This document shows positions 49,310 through 61,377 of a stretch of DNA of 64,000 nucleotides, in pieces. Each line of letters begins with the position of its first letter. Positions within the stretch are counted from its first letter, which is position 1. Below the pieces are notes generated by a model. It worked only from the letters and a program-made list of their open reading frames with translations, was not told the origin of the DNA and ran no database searches. The stretch comes from Paragonimus skrjabini miyazakii. Lineage: Eukaryota; Platyhelminthes; Trematoda; Plagiorchiida; Troglotrematidae. The position numbers were made by a program, and so were the translations under genes. The stretch covers positions 55,880 to 119,879 of the forward strand of contig JTDE01021202.1 of NCBI GenBank assembly GCA_014338405.1, written 5' to 3'.

Positions 49310-51760
49310 ACCCACTCAGCCAAATTCGCACTATCATCGCTGGTCAACGACCACTTACTTTATGACGCCATACGTAACCTGACTTCTACAGGATTCTTAC
49401 AGATCCTACTCATGGATGATTTAAATTACCCGGAGATTAGCTTCGGCACCTGTAGGGTTCGTGCTGGACTCACATCATCTGTTTTTAAATTTTACGTTGT
49501 AGTTATGTATTCTCTCCTAACAGAAAATGTCAGATGGTCTACTTGGTGGAGAGTCTCTTAGAAACCCACAAGGTTAGATCATATTCTAATCGGCAAAAAA
49601 CATACGAGTGATGACCTGCAAATTAGTGCCCCTCCTAATCATAGTGGCCATGGAGCTATCATACTTCAACTAACAGATGAAGTAAAATTATTCCCTCTAA
49701 ATCGAAACTTCGTAAAGAACTTTCACAAAACGAACTGGATATCCCTGAACAAAGAATTTAGCGATATATGTTGGTGTGATAGCTTAACGTATCCACCACT
49801 CGATGATCACTGGTAGTTTATTGTGAACACCGTTACTAAGACCATCGATAGGTATGTTCCAATCAGAAAGCTTAGACGAACTAGCCGCAAAATCTCAATC
49901 CGGTGTTGCACAAGATACTTACTATCAGTAAACAGATCAGCTTGGAACATGTATCAGTTGGAGAGAACTGGAAAGGCATACGGTGAGTACTGTATGGTCC
50001 CCAACTGGGCAAAAACAGTTACGAGGCCCGTCAAACATCAACACTAAATTGATCTGACCAACAAGTCTGGTGTTGATCCAAAAGTGTTCCATAACATTGT
50101 TGCATCAATCATTAAAAGCCGTCCCGCAATCTCTCTCACCTGCACCAAACAGGTGGGATGATCATCTCAAATAGAGAAACCTTCAACATTCTTGTCAACC
50201 ATTACCTGAGTGTGTACACCACCAGCTGCACAAAGTCAGTACATACATCTCGTACTCATACTATCGCCGTCATGAGAACAATTACTTTCAAACCACATAC
50301 CTTGATCCAACACCTATCAGCGATTTGCGAAAATAAATCGCCAGGTCTCGATTTCACCACTCCTCCAGTACCAAAGAAATGAAGTAAAATGTTGTCAAGG
50401 CCACTGTGTGAACCTTTCAATCGGTCTCTTCGGGAATGGAAGCTTTTCAAATCCCGGAAGGTGTACACTGTCACCAATTTTTGAAGGCGGCGATCTCAAT
50501 GAGTCTGCTAATTACAGACCAACTGCATCGTGGTTGTTTGTCTCAAAGGTAGCAGAGGGTTTGATTGACGACCAGCTACGTAAACGGTTTGATTTACATT
50601 GTTGTCCGAGAGTCAACAAGGATTTCGAAGTGGATTCTCTTTTGTCACCACTACGTGAATCGCAAGAAAACAGCTGAGGAAGTCAAACCAATTGATGCAA
50701 TTTTTTTAGACTTCCCTGAGACTTTCGATCGGGTACATCATTTAACGCTCTACGTGAAGCATCGTAATTATGGTACAAAAAAACATCTAACTTTGCGGTT
50801 CGCCGATTTCCTCCAAGATCGCCGCCTTACTGTCAAAGTGAGCTGGGCTTTTGCAGATTGGTGATGGTTATCTAACGATAAACCACAAAATTCCATAGTA
50901 AGACTTCTAATCTTCGTTCGGTTTGTGTCAAAAATTTCACAGCTTGTCAATTCTTGTCGTCATTACATATGGATGATACTAAGAGTAGTGGCGTATAGTT
51001 GGCAATGTGACTGAAATGCTACAAACGGATGTACACACTACACCGCTGGGCTACAAACAACAGCCTCTCATTTGACACGGTTAACTGTATAGTGATGCAT
51101 CTCCGTCAGTCGGGCTGCACAAGTTACATTCAAGGATGTGAAAATCTGAGTACCAACACAAGCAAGCGCGAGTTGGGTTCGATTGTCTCAAGTGACCTTA
51201 GCTTGTCTGTTAAAAGAGCACGTTAAAATTGACGAATGCAAACTCGACACTTACTTGCCAAACTGTTTCGACGGTTTCACATGAACTGTTTCACTATGTT
51301 CAGTTCGTTAGTGTGCCCCGACCGTGAGCTAAATACCCAAACTAGTCTTTACTCCGTGAAGAACACGAGAAAGTGCAATGTAGACATGGTAAGTGGGTTA
51401 CAACTCTACGTTCTCCAACCTACCCAGGTAAGTTGTACAAACTGAGGCAGTTTTCACTGCGCTACCAGTATGGCAAAGGAGAATAGATTTTAGTGTATGG
51501 GATCCTTCATCAACCCCAACATACTGTAAAGGAAATACTTGTGCCCAGAGAAAATTACCACCTCAGGAGTGACTGGTTACGGTTAAAACGTCACATGAGC
51601 CATTTTACTTGTAGAGTACACTGTTTTCGTGTCTGGGTGTTTCCAATCTAGAACCATTTACCTGAGTCTATCATAATTGTATCGTCAAAAGTTGAATTTA
51701 TGCGCAGATTTGACATGCATATTCGGGCCATCACATCGGTTATTCAAATAAATTGATCGT
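49310..51760 (+). mobile_element. CR1/Jockey-like LINE, decayed
   Basis: Frames in order give L-M-D-D-L-N-Y-P-E-I (endonuclease G-D-x-N-Y-P block with the Gly changed to Asp), L-D-H-I-L-I-G and N-H-S-G-H (end of endonuclease; the usual D-H is altered), a linker with N-K-S-G-V, then A-N-Y-R-P-T-A, F-L-D-F-P-E-T-F-D-R-V-H-H (RT motif A, slightly changed) and a poor M-D-D-T-K in place of the catalytic Y-A-D-D. The C-terminal region runs to about 51755. At least five stops and several shifts occur. The start of the endonuclease is missing. It is sense to the host intron. Confidence 0.72.
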
Positions 51761-52327
51761 ATGAATCATTGCAGAGGAATGAAGATATTCTCGATTCCAT
51801 ACTGTTCACGTTATCTACTTTTTGTCTACCATATTTTGCAATGCACGATTATAGTATGCTTGATAAGCAACGATTAGGTTTCTATTGCGCTCTTCACCAT
51901 CCTCCCCCTGATTTTCTCTTTTACAGTCTTTCTATTGTTGACTTTCTGAACCTGAGACAATCCTCTGATTTGCTTTTTCTTTTTGAATACTCCAACTGAA
52001 AATTAGATGTACACAAACATTCTCAGCTTTCTGTAATCTCTGAATTTCCCAGAAGTCTTATGAACCATCTAGACAGCAATACATCAGCGACTCACGTCGA
52101 TGTTTAACCGTCACACAATTGTAGAGAGTATAAACAAGCCTCGACTAGGAAACAAATCAAAGGGAGACGATGGGACTTAAATACTGGTTGCCCAATCATC
52201 TCACGAGGAAATGCGACAACTCGATCAACAGTACCAAATGATAGCCTCTTGATCACAACTTCTCAGTCATGTTAAACTTATAGAATTAATCAAACTTGCT
52301 TACCTATAAGTATTCGTGGGGTTCATA

Positions 52328-52565
52328 TGAAAATTAAACACTTCTCATTGCTGATCGCAGCTTTTGCATCCAGACAAACTTTTCAGCTAACCTCTCTCGA
52401 ATAATATTAGCGTCGAATTTTGCTCGTTTGTCAGAGCTCATCGGGAGTGCATAGTAATGTCTGAACCCGTCAGGTGATCTTCAGCCTTTTTGCTATCAAC
52501 CAATACCTCATTGATCTCCCATAACCGAACCAGCGCATCTAATCGCTTATGAGTAATGCTCGTAG
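52328..52565 (-). repeat. SINE-A remnant with linker
   Basis: ctgatcgcagcttttgcatc, cgaattttgctcgtttgtca, agagctcatcgggagtgcat and later cgcttatgagtaatgctc follow the SINE-A body and the linker seen at 17999 and 23978. The copy ends about 150 bp before the terminal exon. Confidence 0.5.
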
Positions 52566-52713
52566 TCGACCAGTCAAAAATTTAATGTGAAAAGACGTGC
52601 AGTAAGTAGTGGCGTTCAACGTGTAACCGCAAGAATATCGTTATTTTTATGAACCGTGTGAATTGCCTGATACATCCACTTATATGTCTTCAACCAATTG
52701 AATTTCTGCACAG

Positions 52714-52872
52714 GCGCTCAAGGCGACACTCTCATCATCCAGAGTAACAATTCCGTTTGCTCAAGAATGTTCTGCGGAGCGTCAGAAGTTAGCACTTCCT
52801 CCTACACCGGACTCATTGGAATCTCTTCGAGCACCTGTCGCCTCCAGTGATGAGGAGACGGATGGAGCTTGA
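52714..52872 (+). CDS. Terminal exon of receptor-like protein with stop codon
   Basis: After acceptor aatttctgcacag, a phase 0 exon gives 52 codons and a TGA at 52870-52872. The end of the protein reads L-P-P-T-P-D-S-L-E-S-L-R followed by an acidic tail S-S-D-E-E-T-D-G-A. It closes the chain at exactly 1052 codons counted from base 1, which supports all the junctions at once. No PDZ-ligand or other C-terminal signature is clear. A convincing AATAAA close downstream was not found, so the 3' UTR end is unknown. The distance from the previous exon (7.6 kb) leaves room for an unseen exon, but none is required by phase. Confidence 0.72.
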   Translation, partial: ALKATLSSSRVTIPFAQECSAERQKLALPPTPDSLESLRAPVASSDEETDGA

Positions 52873-53535
52873 ATACACAAGTACACTTTCCCCGGCATCA
52901 TTCAGATCAAAAATCGACCTTAACTGGACAGAGACGCGCTTCTCCCAACCTAGGATTACTCTTTTGAAACCGAAATGCACCATTTTTGCATTTTTGAAAA
53001 TGAGGTAAACATACAATAATGTTTCCATTTTTAAGTTTGTTGCTCTTTTCAACCAATAAGTCATAGTTAATTAGTGATGTTTTATTTCTCGATAAACACC
53101 TCTAGTAAATGAAACTTATAACTCAGTTGTTTGTTTACAAGGTGTAGGCACAGCGATGCAGAATGTTTGAATATAGACCTAGCTATTCTTGTTAGTAGTT
53201 AGTTCCATTCCCGTCCCCTTCCTTTTGCTTCTTCCTTCCTATACAGCGTTTAATTGTTTTTCTTTTTCATGGTTGTGTGGCATCAGTGTGAACCACTGAT
53301 GTCTATCTATACTATATATGATGAGAGTAGCAGCTGTAAGGTTTACATTCTGTAGAATATTGCACAATACAAGTCACGAATAAGGTTCGCATAGTTTGCA
53401 AACAGGAACAAGATAAGGAACGAGTAGTGAATGTTACCTCTGTTAACATGGAGGTGACGTCATTAGGAAACGACACTTTGGCTAAAAATACAATGTTACT
53501 AGTCTGTATCTTCGTACAACATTTAAAGATAGTTG
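52873..53535 (+). other. 3' flank of receptor-like gene
   Basis: Non-coding sequence after the stop codon, probably including the 3' UTR. It is AT-rich with T-rich runs near 53240. No clear AATAAA signal was seen; aataag at 53382 is a poor variant. Confidence 0.4.
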
Positions 53536-53780
53536 ATTAGTAGTAGTAAGGGATTTCAGTTAATCTAAATTGACTATCACTCACAATCACTTGCCTATGA
53601 CACGGACATTCTAGTCAGTTCCTTTCGAAAGGAAGCACTGTACTGGCTCTCGTTAGAGCTCGCCATTAGTGCACATTTTTGCGACGACCGGGTATTATAA
53701 CTTCGGCCACGCTTTCTTGAAGCAAGCGTTTTTATCCCCGCGCCACAGAACTAGCGGTAATCACAGCTGAATTATCCTCC
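53536..53780 (-). repeat. SINE-A copy
   Basis: gtaagggatttcagttaatc, attgactatcactcacaatc, cctttcgaaaggaagcactg, tcgttagagctcgccattag and the tRNA-like head (ccccgcgccacag) appear in order. It is diverged but almost full length. It touches the tail of the minus-strand LINE. Confidence 0.65.
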
Positions 53781-54280
53781 ACTTCCTCCTGTTCAGCATC
53801 ATCATCATAATACAATACATCACCAATGCTTAACTGCCATACAACTACGGGGTGAAAAACCTATATAGGAAGAGAGAAGGTAAAAGAAGGGGACGAGAAA
53901 GGACCCAACTATTGGATCGTCCCTTTTGATACGCGCTCAATCGCTTGACCCAGAACCGAGAAAGAGAATGGATGCGACAACAGCGTTTATTGGGAGGATG
54001 AGACGAGTCAGAATTAGGCCACAGAGGCTCTAAATTTATAGGGCGAAATGAGTAACATACATGACCAACAAGATGCATAATAAATCAATCGAGACGATCA
54101 TATCTGGCGGTCAGTGTTAGAACGAATTACGTTATCGAAAGCTCCGAGAAAACAGTTCAGATAACGTACAGGCGTTCGGTCGCGCGACTGCAATCCGATT
54201 AACTGAATGAGCTAAAACATATCCATTCACTCGAGGCCGGATCGATCAATCAATATGACGTCAATTGCCTTTGTTCCTTT

Positions 54281-54302
54281 GTTAGGAGATGCGTCTCCTA
54301 AC
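54281..54302. repeat. Perfect 9-bp hairpin with TGCG loop in LINE 3' UTR
   Basis: gttaggaga, loop tgcg, tctcctaac. It lies in the 3' UTR of the minus-strand LINE, where a stem-loop could aid recognition by the reverse transcriptase. That role is inference. Confidence 0.55.
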
Positions 54303-54489
54303 ACCAACTACTAAAAATAACTACGTCTATATTCAAACATACAGAATCAAGGCGCCTACACCTTGCAAATAAACAACCGAGCCGTAAGTGAAAGTAAGGC
54401 GTCATCAGCAAGACAGCTTCCTTACGGTTTCCACTGCCCCGCCTTATTAAGTGCACTCACTTCACAGACAACTCGGCCAAACAACGACA

Positions 54490-55480
54490 TCATTCACGCC
54501 ACTGAGCTCGGTTAGCCGCCATTTCACCTAACATCTCAAGCCACTGACTCTGCGAGTCGCGAGAGCCTCAGCCTGGGAGACGAACCCGATCTACAGTGGC
54601 CAACCTCTTCGTAAACGACTTCATTTGACTACACCAGGTTATCATCTGTCCACCTCGCACCTTGCGCTAGTCGGCCGCAGCGTCGGCAAACGACTAGCTG
54701 GCATTCGTAGTACGTGACCTAGCCATCTCAGTCTGTGCAAGTGTAAGGATTGAACAAAAGAACTCGTTTGACAATCACTCCCAAATACCCGCTTCCTAAA
54801 CTCCTCGTTGTTTGCTCGCTGATGCCACCCGACACGAGCGATCGAACGCAAAGATCGGTTGTCAACTACCTGAAGACGGTTCACTTCTTCTACTCTGAGT
54901 GGCCAATTCTTGCTGCCGTAAGGTAATACAGCTCTCACTGTTGACTTATATACGCGATGCTTAAGCCTCAGACAGATGACTCTCTGTCACCAGAAGTGTC
55001 TCAGATTGGTGAATGTCGCCTTAACCTTAGAAATACGCACTTCTATTTCATTCCTTACATCTTTAACGTCGCCGCTAATACAGCTTCCTAGATACACAAA
55101 GCGGTCAACAGCCTCCATGGCTTCGTTATCTAACGGTAAACCTACATAGTCACATCAATATAGCAGAAACACTTTACATTTTGAGACTGCAAAGCGCATT
55201 TCGAAGAACGCGAAATATCTTCTAGCGTTGTTTGTGTTGGTTGGACATTGTCAAACAGCGACACCTTGTCGTCAGCATAATCAAGATCAGTCAGTCTTCC
55301 ACCATATAGGAGGTCCACGACGGCATCTTATGACTGTCGGAGACAGTCCTCCATTATTTCGTTTATAACAAACTTAAACAGAAATGGTGAAAGGGGAAAG
55401 CCTCGACGTACGCCCCTCATGGTGCTAAAACTGTCAGACAGTTCGCCGTAAATATTAACCTGAGCAGAAGTATGGGAATA
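54490..55480 (-). pseudogene. RTE LINE ORF remnant: RT catalytic core to C-terminus
   Basis: On the minus strand: R-G-F-P-L-S-P-F-L-F, then L-D-Y-A-D-D, the RT catalytic pair, near 55285. A frame change near 55150 leads to V-D-R-F-V-Y-L-G-S-C-I-S, then L-P-Y-G-S-K-N-W-P-L-R-V-E, R-L-R-W-L-G-H-V-L-R-M, and finally W-L-E-M-L-G-E-M-A-A-N-R-A-Q-W-R-E. All are standard RTE blocks in the right order. At least three stops and one shift are present, so no active enzyme is made. Confidence 0.78.
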
Positions 55481-55554
55481 AACACCGGCGGTATGTTCAC
55501 ATACTTAGTCGGTGAACTGTCCTGCGCAAACGTTTAGCAACACTCGCTTTTGGA

Positions 55555-55738
55555 TATTAATAAGATTACCCGACCATCTTGAGAGATAGTTACTGTCTGT
55601 TAATTCCAATGGATAGCCAATGACGCAGTGGTCAACATGGCTGCTCCGTGAAGACATGGCTGGAGTTCGAGCTCCGACCGTGGCAAGAATGTACACTACT
55701 GAACAGCGTTGGCAAGAGCGAAACGCGAATCTGATGAT
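55555..55738 (+). repeat. SINE-A-related copy, plus orientation
   Basis: tacccgaccatcttgagaga (linker), then the tRNA-like head caatgacgcagtggtcaaca with ggagttcgagctccgacc, then tacactactgaacagcgttg and gcaagagcgaaacgcgaatc. It is opposite to most SINE-A copies and lacks the tail. Confidence 0.6.
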
Positions 55739-55739
55739 T

Positions 55740-55850
55740 TCTTTTTATTACCAATGAGTGGCTTGGCAGATTTGATGGTTTAGATGAGACCTAATTGTGA
55801 AAAATCAGAGTTTCGGCTGGATTCGAACCGGAGACTTATCTAACTTCACT
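55740..55850 (-). repeat. SINE-B 3' part, minus orientation
   Basis: On the minus strand ggttcgaatccagccgaaac, ctgatttttcacaattaggt, ctcatctaaacc and ctcattggtaat follow the copy at 61486-61565 base for base with few changes. The 5' tRNA-like head is missing. It abuts the plus SINE-A copy. Confidence 0.68.
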
Positions 55851-55859
55851 AAACGAGCT

Positions 55860-58138
55860 GGTGTCGTAGTGTTGTACGGGAATGAGGGATTTACAAGTTT
55901 AAAGAACAATATATACGTATACATAAGCAATATTGTACCCGTTGATTTAATGCTCAAAAATGGAAGCTATCAAAAACTGAGAGGGATGTAACCGATTAGA
56001 AATGGTTTAGCTGAAACTAATTGCTTTTGTTAGCACAAATTTGTATAGAATTTCCTGTAACTAGAAAGTGGACGTTTCATTTCATTTCACTTTATATGGA
56101 ATATTTGTCTTAAATAAAGTAGTTGAAATCATAACCTCCTATTCGCATCCATCACCTCCAAAGTGCTTTTATCACACGTTGCAGTTAGATTCCGAGTGGT
56201 CAAACTTACACCAATCAGGATAGAACAACTAAACGAGAAGTCAATTAAATGAACGAACAGACAGTCGGATCTTTGTTGGTGTGAAACGAATAAGCACAGA
56301 CGATCTATCGGGGTGTCACGACCAGCTAGTAATGGGCCGCCAACTTGTTGGTTCTCTAGGTCACTTGAACAAACCTGTATGTCGAGGTGGGTGACAAATG
56401 ACATACACGATATGTAACCCGATCAGTGTAGACCATACTGCTTTATCATATCTTCGGTCAACAGTTGTATAGAACATCAATCTCACCTCAGAATTGATCA
56501 TTCGATGACTCCCCCTACATGAACTGGCCTATTGTACACACCCCTCATTCAGAGGATTGATGTACTGTATGGCTACAGGGTGGAATTTGTCCAGTTAGTA
56601 GGAAAATATGTTCGAAGCTGTTGACAGAGCCGCCACAATTCTCATGGTATTTATGACGTCTTTTGATTAAGTAAAAACTATTGGAAGCGTTCTAAAGTTG
56701 TGGTCAACAAGGTGTTGGAAACACCCGATTGTGAGTTTTACCAATGACACCGTAATTCGTCTTCTCAGTTATAACCCATTTTGTTACGCCAGCCGTATGA
56801 CTTTCGTTGTTTTTGTCACACCAGTTTACAATCTGAAGCTTCGCGCCACCTGTCCGATCCGCATCGTCGACAAGCAACACAACGCCATGTGACAATCTGC
56901 TTATTCGACGATGGCTTGGTTCTGTTTTCAACAAATCTGTGCGCATGAGCGCGCAAATTATGGATATTCGATCCCCTTCCCGTACCCCATTCCACCAAAA
57001 TCTAAACAACCATATATCAAAATCAGTCTTCCACAAATAAGTACATTTCGATAGATTGGTCTCTACTCTTTTTCAAAATAACTTTACCGGATGGCCACCT
57101 GCGCCCAACTTCCACGCACTGCAACCTTCCATGTACATCACCAACACATGTTTGACCGATTGTTAAAAATGGCTGTATCATGCAAATTTCATACTCGGAA
57201 ATGTGGTTACTTTTATCCGGATGAACTCTCACTGTCCCACAAACATCAGATTATTCCGCCAACAGGTCTTTCCGAGCAGACCAGGTGCTTTTCAGCGTCA
57301 CTCTGTCTTTTGCTTATTTCCACAATCTCTCGCTCTACCTTTCTCTTTATACATATACGCTTACAATGACATGAGATCAGGTCTGTGAATTTAGCCATAT
57401 GAATGTTTATTCAATCAATCCAGGGTTGAGCCTTTGCTTATGATTGACCGGATGCATACATACCTCCTACTATCATCCATTCTTTAATGGAGGAAAATCC
57501 GTTCGGGACATAATGACATTTCAGCTTTATTATACATATGGTATAGCGCCATCAAAGCCTATGTTTTTTCCTCTTTCATTGTCAACAAATTCGTTCAAAC
57601 TGCAAAGAGAGCTGATCCCATCTTTTGGTTGGGTGGAAAACGGAAGGGAAGAACGAAATATGAACCTTAACGGTTAACCCATTGCATCGTGTGTCTGACG
57701 TCTAAGGTTGATCTATCCGTACAACGAAATTTAAACTGTAATTTATTAAATTACATATTATGTAGACAAGATAGCTCAAGGTAGACAGGATTTAAACATA
57801 CCATTGTGGATTTGCTTGCCGAAATGAATGTTTACAGCCATTGCACTACAAGTTGTTTACTGTCAGGTGACATAGTGAATCACATATGAAAACTGGATTG
57901 TCACTATGCCCAAATCAGAACGGGATCTGTCACAGTGATTGGGACTTGAGCACATGCCCCAGTGGTTGACAGTCGAGTGCCATCACTACTGTCCAACCGT
58001 GAACAAGTACATTTGAACCAGTCCACCGGCAGACGTTTCGTAGCCTGTTAACATGCCTATGTGCATCCAGTATTTGAACTCGTGTGCCTGAACCCTGGTA
58101 CTGTTTCAAAGGGCTGCGCTGAAACCCTCCAAATGAAA
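55860..58138. other. Stretch without recognised features
   Basis: Only short open frames (up to about 110 codons, both strands) without family resemblance. Nothing called. Confidence 0.4.
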
Positions 58139-58495
58139 CTTTTAAGTAAATTGAACATCATCCACAACCGATCGCAGCTGTTGCATTCCCATAAACTTTC
58201 CAGTCGACCCTTTTTGAAAAGAAGCACGGCTCGAGTTTTGCTTTCGTTAGAGCTCGTCAGTAGGGCAATATCCATGCCACGGCCGTAGCTAGGACTCCGG
58301 CCACGCTTTCACGAAGCAAACACGTTGACCACTGCCCCCTTGGCCTCACATCAGGCACGAGAGCGGAACTCCAGTCTAGTGCTTCTTTTCGAAAGGGGCC
58401 GACTGGAAAACCTATGGGAATGCGACAGCTGGGATCAATTGCGGGTGATATTCAGTTTATATGAAAACCAAAATCTTCCAGTACTCATCAGAACC
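58139..58495. repeat. Head-to-head inverted SINE-A pair (foldback)
   Basis: The left half (58146-58357) is a minus SINE-A unit including its tRNA-like head (tgaccactgccccc). The right half (about 58370-58490) is the body and tail of the same repeat in plus orientation (agtgcttcttttcgaaaggg, gcgacagctgggatcaattg, tactcatcag). The pieces 58150-58235 and 58376-58467 are inverted copies, so a transcript would fold into a long hairpin. Confidence 0.7.
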
Positions 58496-58499
58496 CCTA

Positions 58500-61375
58500 A
58501 TACTTTATAGAAGCAATTAGTTTAGATATCTGTTTTTCATCCTGATCTCACGAGTATTAAATGGCGCAAAATTATGACAACGCTGCTTCTCAGCAATCTA
58601 GAAAACCTGCGGGATAGAATTGAGCTAATTTCTCCGAATTAACGGCATGCATAGCCATATTTTGTGTTACAATTTGTGTCAAAATACCACCCTTAGAAAC
58701 TGGTGGCTTAATTGTTACGAGTCGTATTGCGTTCTGATTTGTAAAATAATGGATAAAACCATTTTCCTCCAACAGAAAAGACTACAAAACTTCGAAGTAT
58801 CACATTTTCCCTCAGAATTTGGATAAATTTTGTTTACGCGCTGCACGATCATGAGACTACTTAAAACAGCCGCCTGTTGTCGTTTTGCTAAACAAGAAAG
58901 TCGATACGAAACTAAGGTACCTCGCTAACGCAGATGTAGGAATTCTGCTGCCGATAGTAGGTATTTACTTGCCCGGTTTGGCGAACGACAGAGAAACGCT
59001 GATCCAAACATGATAAATCGATATCAGTTAGTTGTCATAAGAGCACGTGCGCTATACCAGATAGCTAAGGTTCTATGCGGAAAAGCCCGACAAGATCCAT
59101 AAACCAACGGGCTGCATACTAGGTAATGCATCGATATATGAATTGTGCGTCGGTTATCGGAACATGATACGAGACCACGTTTTCAGATTTTGCGCCAAAA
59201 GCTATGTGACTGAATATACTGTCAGGTTTCCTAAATCTAGACAGAAGCACTTGAGGTAACCAGCGTTCGAAACAGTAGCCACGCATTTATTATTCGGTTT
59301 TCTTCGGCCCAGTTAATAGATAGCACCAATACCACCAAGCTACCTGGCACTCATCCTTTTCAAAGATCCGATCTTGTGAAGTATTTACATCCCAAAGTCA
59401 GCTTGAAGCCCCAGAGACACAGGGAGCGGGCACGCTGACAAGTTCATGACAGGTTTGAGTTAGACAAACAAGCAGTGGTATCTTAGTATCGCAGGGATTC
59501 GGTCACACGATATCAAGTTCGTATAACAAAAACTGTGCACCGTAGTTATCAGAAATCGTTGTTCGCAGAATGTCTCGTCTAAGTATAGAATGGCCCCGAG
59601 CATTGTCACGGTGGTAGACAATTTTGACAAGCAAGTATTTTCCACATAGCGACGACCGCTTCCACGGTAAACGTTTGGTTTAGTATGTGAACATATCTAA
59701 GGACGTAGGCTACATGTCAATGCCCTCCAGGGTAACGATGTACACTTAATGATCAACCAGTACCCCGCGTAACACGCCAGTTCAAGTGCAGCTGCAATGA
59801 TGTTTACATAGGCTGAACTGATCGGTGTTTTCATCAACGTACGACGGTATACGATCCTCAGTGATCACTGAATACAATGTCAAGGAACGAACAGCTGACC
59901 GTAACCATTTTGAAGAGCCCGGCCCCACTGATCACTAGACACCCGAGGGCCCATCACCTAATTGGCCCGGCCAACTAGTTCAAGATATTACGCAACCGTA
60001 ACCCGAAACTTTTAATGATTAGTGAACCAATGTTAAGCTGACATAAGTTAGTTCTACGAGCACAGAAAGTGTCAACGTGATCGATCTCTTTATTGCAAAA
60101 CTGACTGCATCATAGCCGCGTGAAAGATTAAAGCCCTATGGTTAAACCGTTCACTTGTTACTATGTGCAATTTGTATAAACTATGCTGGTTTTCACGTCA
60201 GCGACTGATGTAGGGAAATCGAAGTGTTAATATCTAGTGGCATGTCTTCCCTGTACTGACGAAACACCAGTGCAGTCACTCAAACTCGAAGCATATATGA
60301 GAAGACGTTGATATCGTAAGACTCTCGTCTTAGTCTATACATACTCGAACCGGTCGGTTGATGCGCTCATCATCCCATTACTTCTTGGTTTACAGCAATT
60401 TACTATCACTCTCATGCTACAAATTGAGGGAGAGAGAGAGTGGTCCTTGAAAGCAGTTTTTGCGGCGTCAAAGACAAATGCCATTTTGACCACGTAAGAG
60501 ACTCGTCGTTTAGTGGAAATCAACTAATCTTTTTCAAACTAAGCAGATATTACTTACCGTGAAACAGCTCATGAATTCTTCTTCTTCATCGATCAAGAAG
60601 GTAGGTTGTTTCTTTGATGCACGAGTTGCTTGTAAACGAAGTTTACCATCAGTGCATTCCAGGTTATAGTTTTTCTAGATCGATTGTGTCGGCAGTGCAA
60701 ATGTTCATCTAACCAAGCAAAGTTCGTACTGAAACCCCGATCACATTGAACCGGGTACAGATGAACTTTCGATTAACTGAGTTACCATAAGATATGTGTT
60801 CCACGAGTCTCGTTTCGGTAAAAGGCAGCAATCTGTGACCGATAAGCTCTAACAAATACACTCGTCATGATTAGATATTTTTAACGAAAGTGAGGGGGGT
60901 TAGGGAGAATCGACGTCTGCATATTGGCGCAGGTTGTCGTATGTTAACTTGTAAGCAAACGATGTGGACGCAGCCGTAGATATCAACGACACAAAAGCAG
61001 ACGGGAACACTCCATTAGAGTCCTGACAATGTGCCAGTGCTTACACCGAAAGTTCCCATGACCGAAGTGGGCCACAGCAAGAAAATTGTACTCAGTGCAG
61101 CATAGTCGTGCCGATTAGGAAGTGGATGTATGCCATCTGAGTCACATCACTTCCGTGTGTTTCGGCCATCTTACACCACTAACGTCGGTGCTACCGGCTA
61201 AGGATAGACAACCCGACAGATTACATTGCGACGTAGGGTCTAAGGTACCAGAGAGCCTCAGGTACAAAGCTTTCCAACCAGCGCGGTGATCAGTAAACTG
61301 TGTCCAATCAGCCCTAAAAAACCGGATGTTAAGGTACTGTCAGAGACCAAAAATAATATGTGATCATCGATCTCT
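58500..61375. other. Stretch without recognised features
   Basis: Short unrecognised frames only. There is a gagagagagag run near 60430. Minus-strand frames near 59460-59645 are rich in hydrophobic residues but show no family motif. Confidence 0.4.
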
Positions 61376-61377
61376 TA

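Larger units (their letters stand above)
45131..52713 (+). other. Last intron of receptor-like gene
   Basis: GT-AG intron (gtaaac to gcacag). It contains a SINE-B copy, SINE-A scraps and a CR1-like LINE. The stretch 45840-49100 holds only short frames that I do not recognise. Confidence 0.6.
53790..55500 (-). mobile_element. RTE-type LINE, minus strand, 5'-truncated
   Basis: Read on the minus strand from 55500 it encodes the second half of the reverse transcriptase and the C-terminal region, then about 750 bp of 3' UTR, ending in a TGATGATGATG tail (catcatcatcat on the + strand, 53800-53811). The 3' UTR differs from the family at 23.5 and 42.7 kb, so this is another RTE lineage. It begins in the RT domain, so it is a 5'-truncated insertion. 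Confidence 0.75.
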
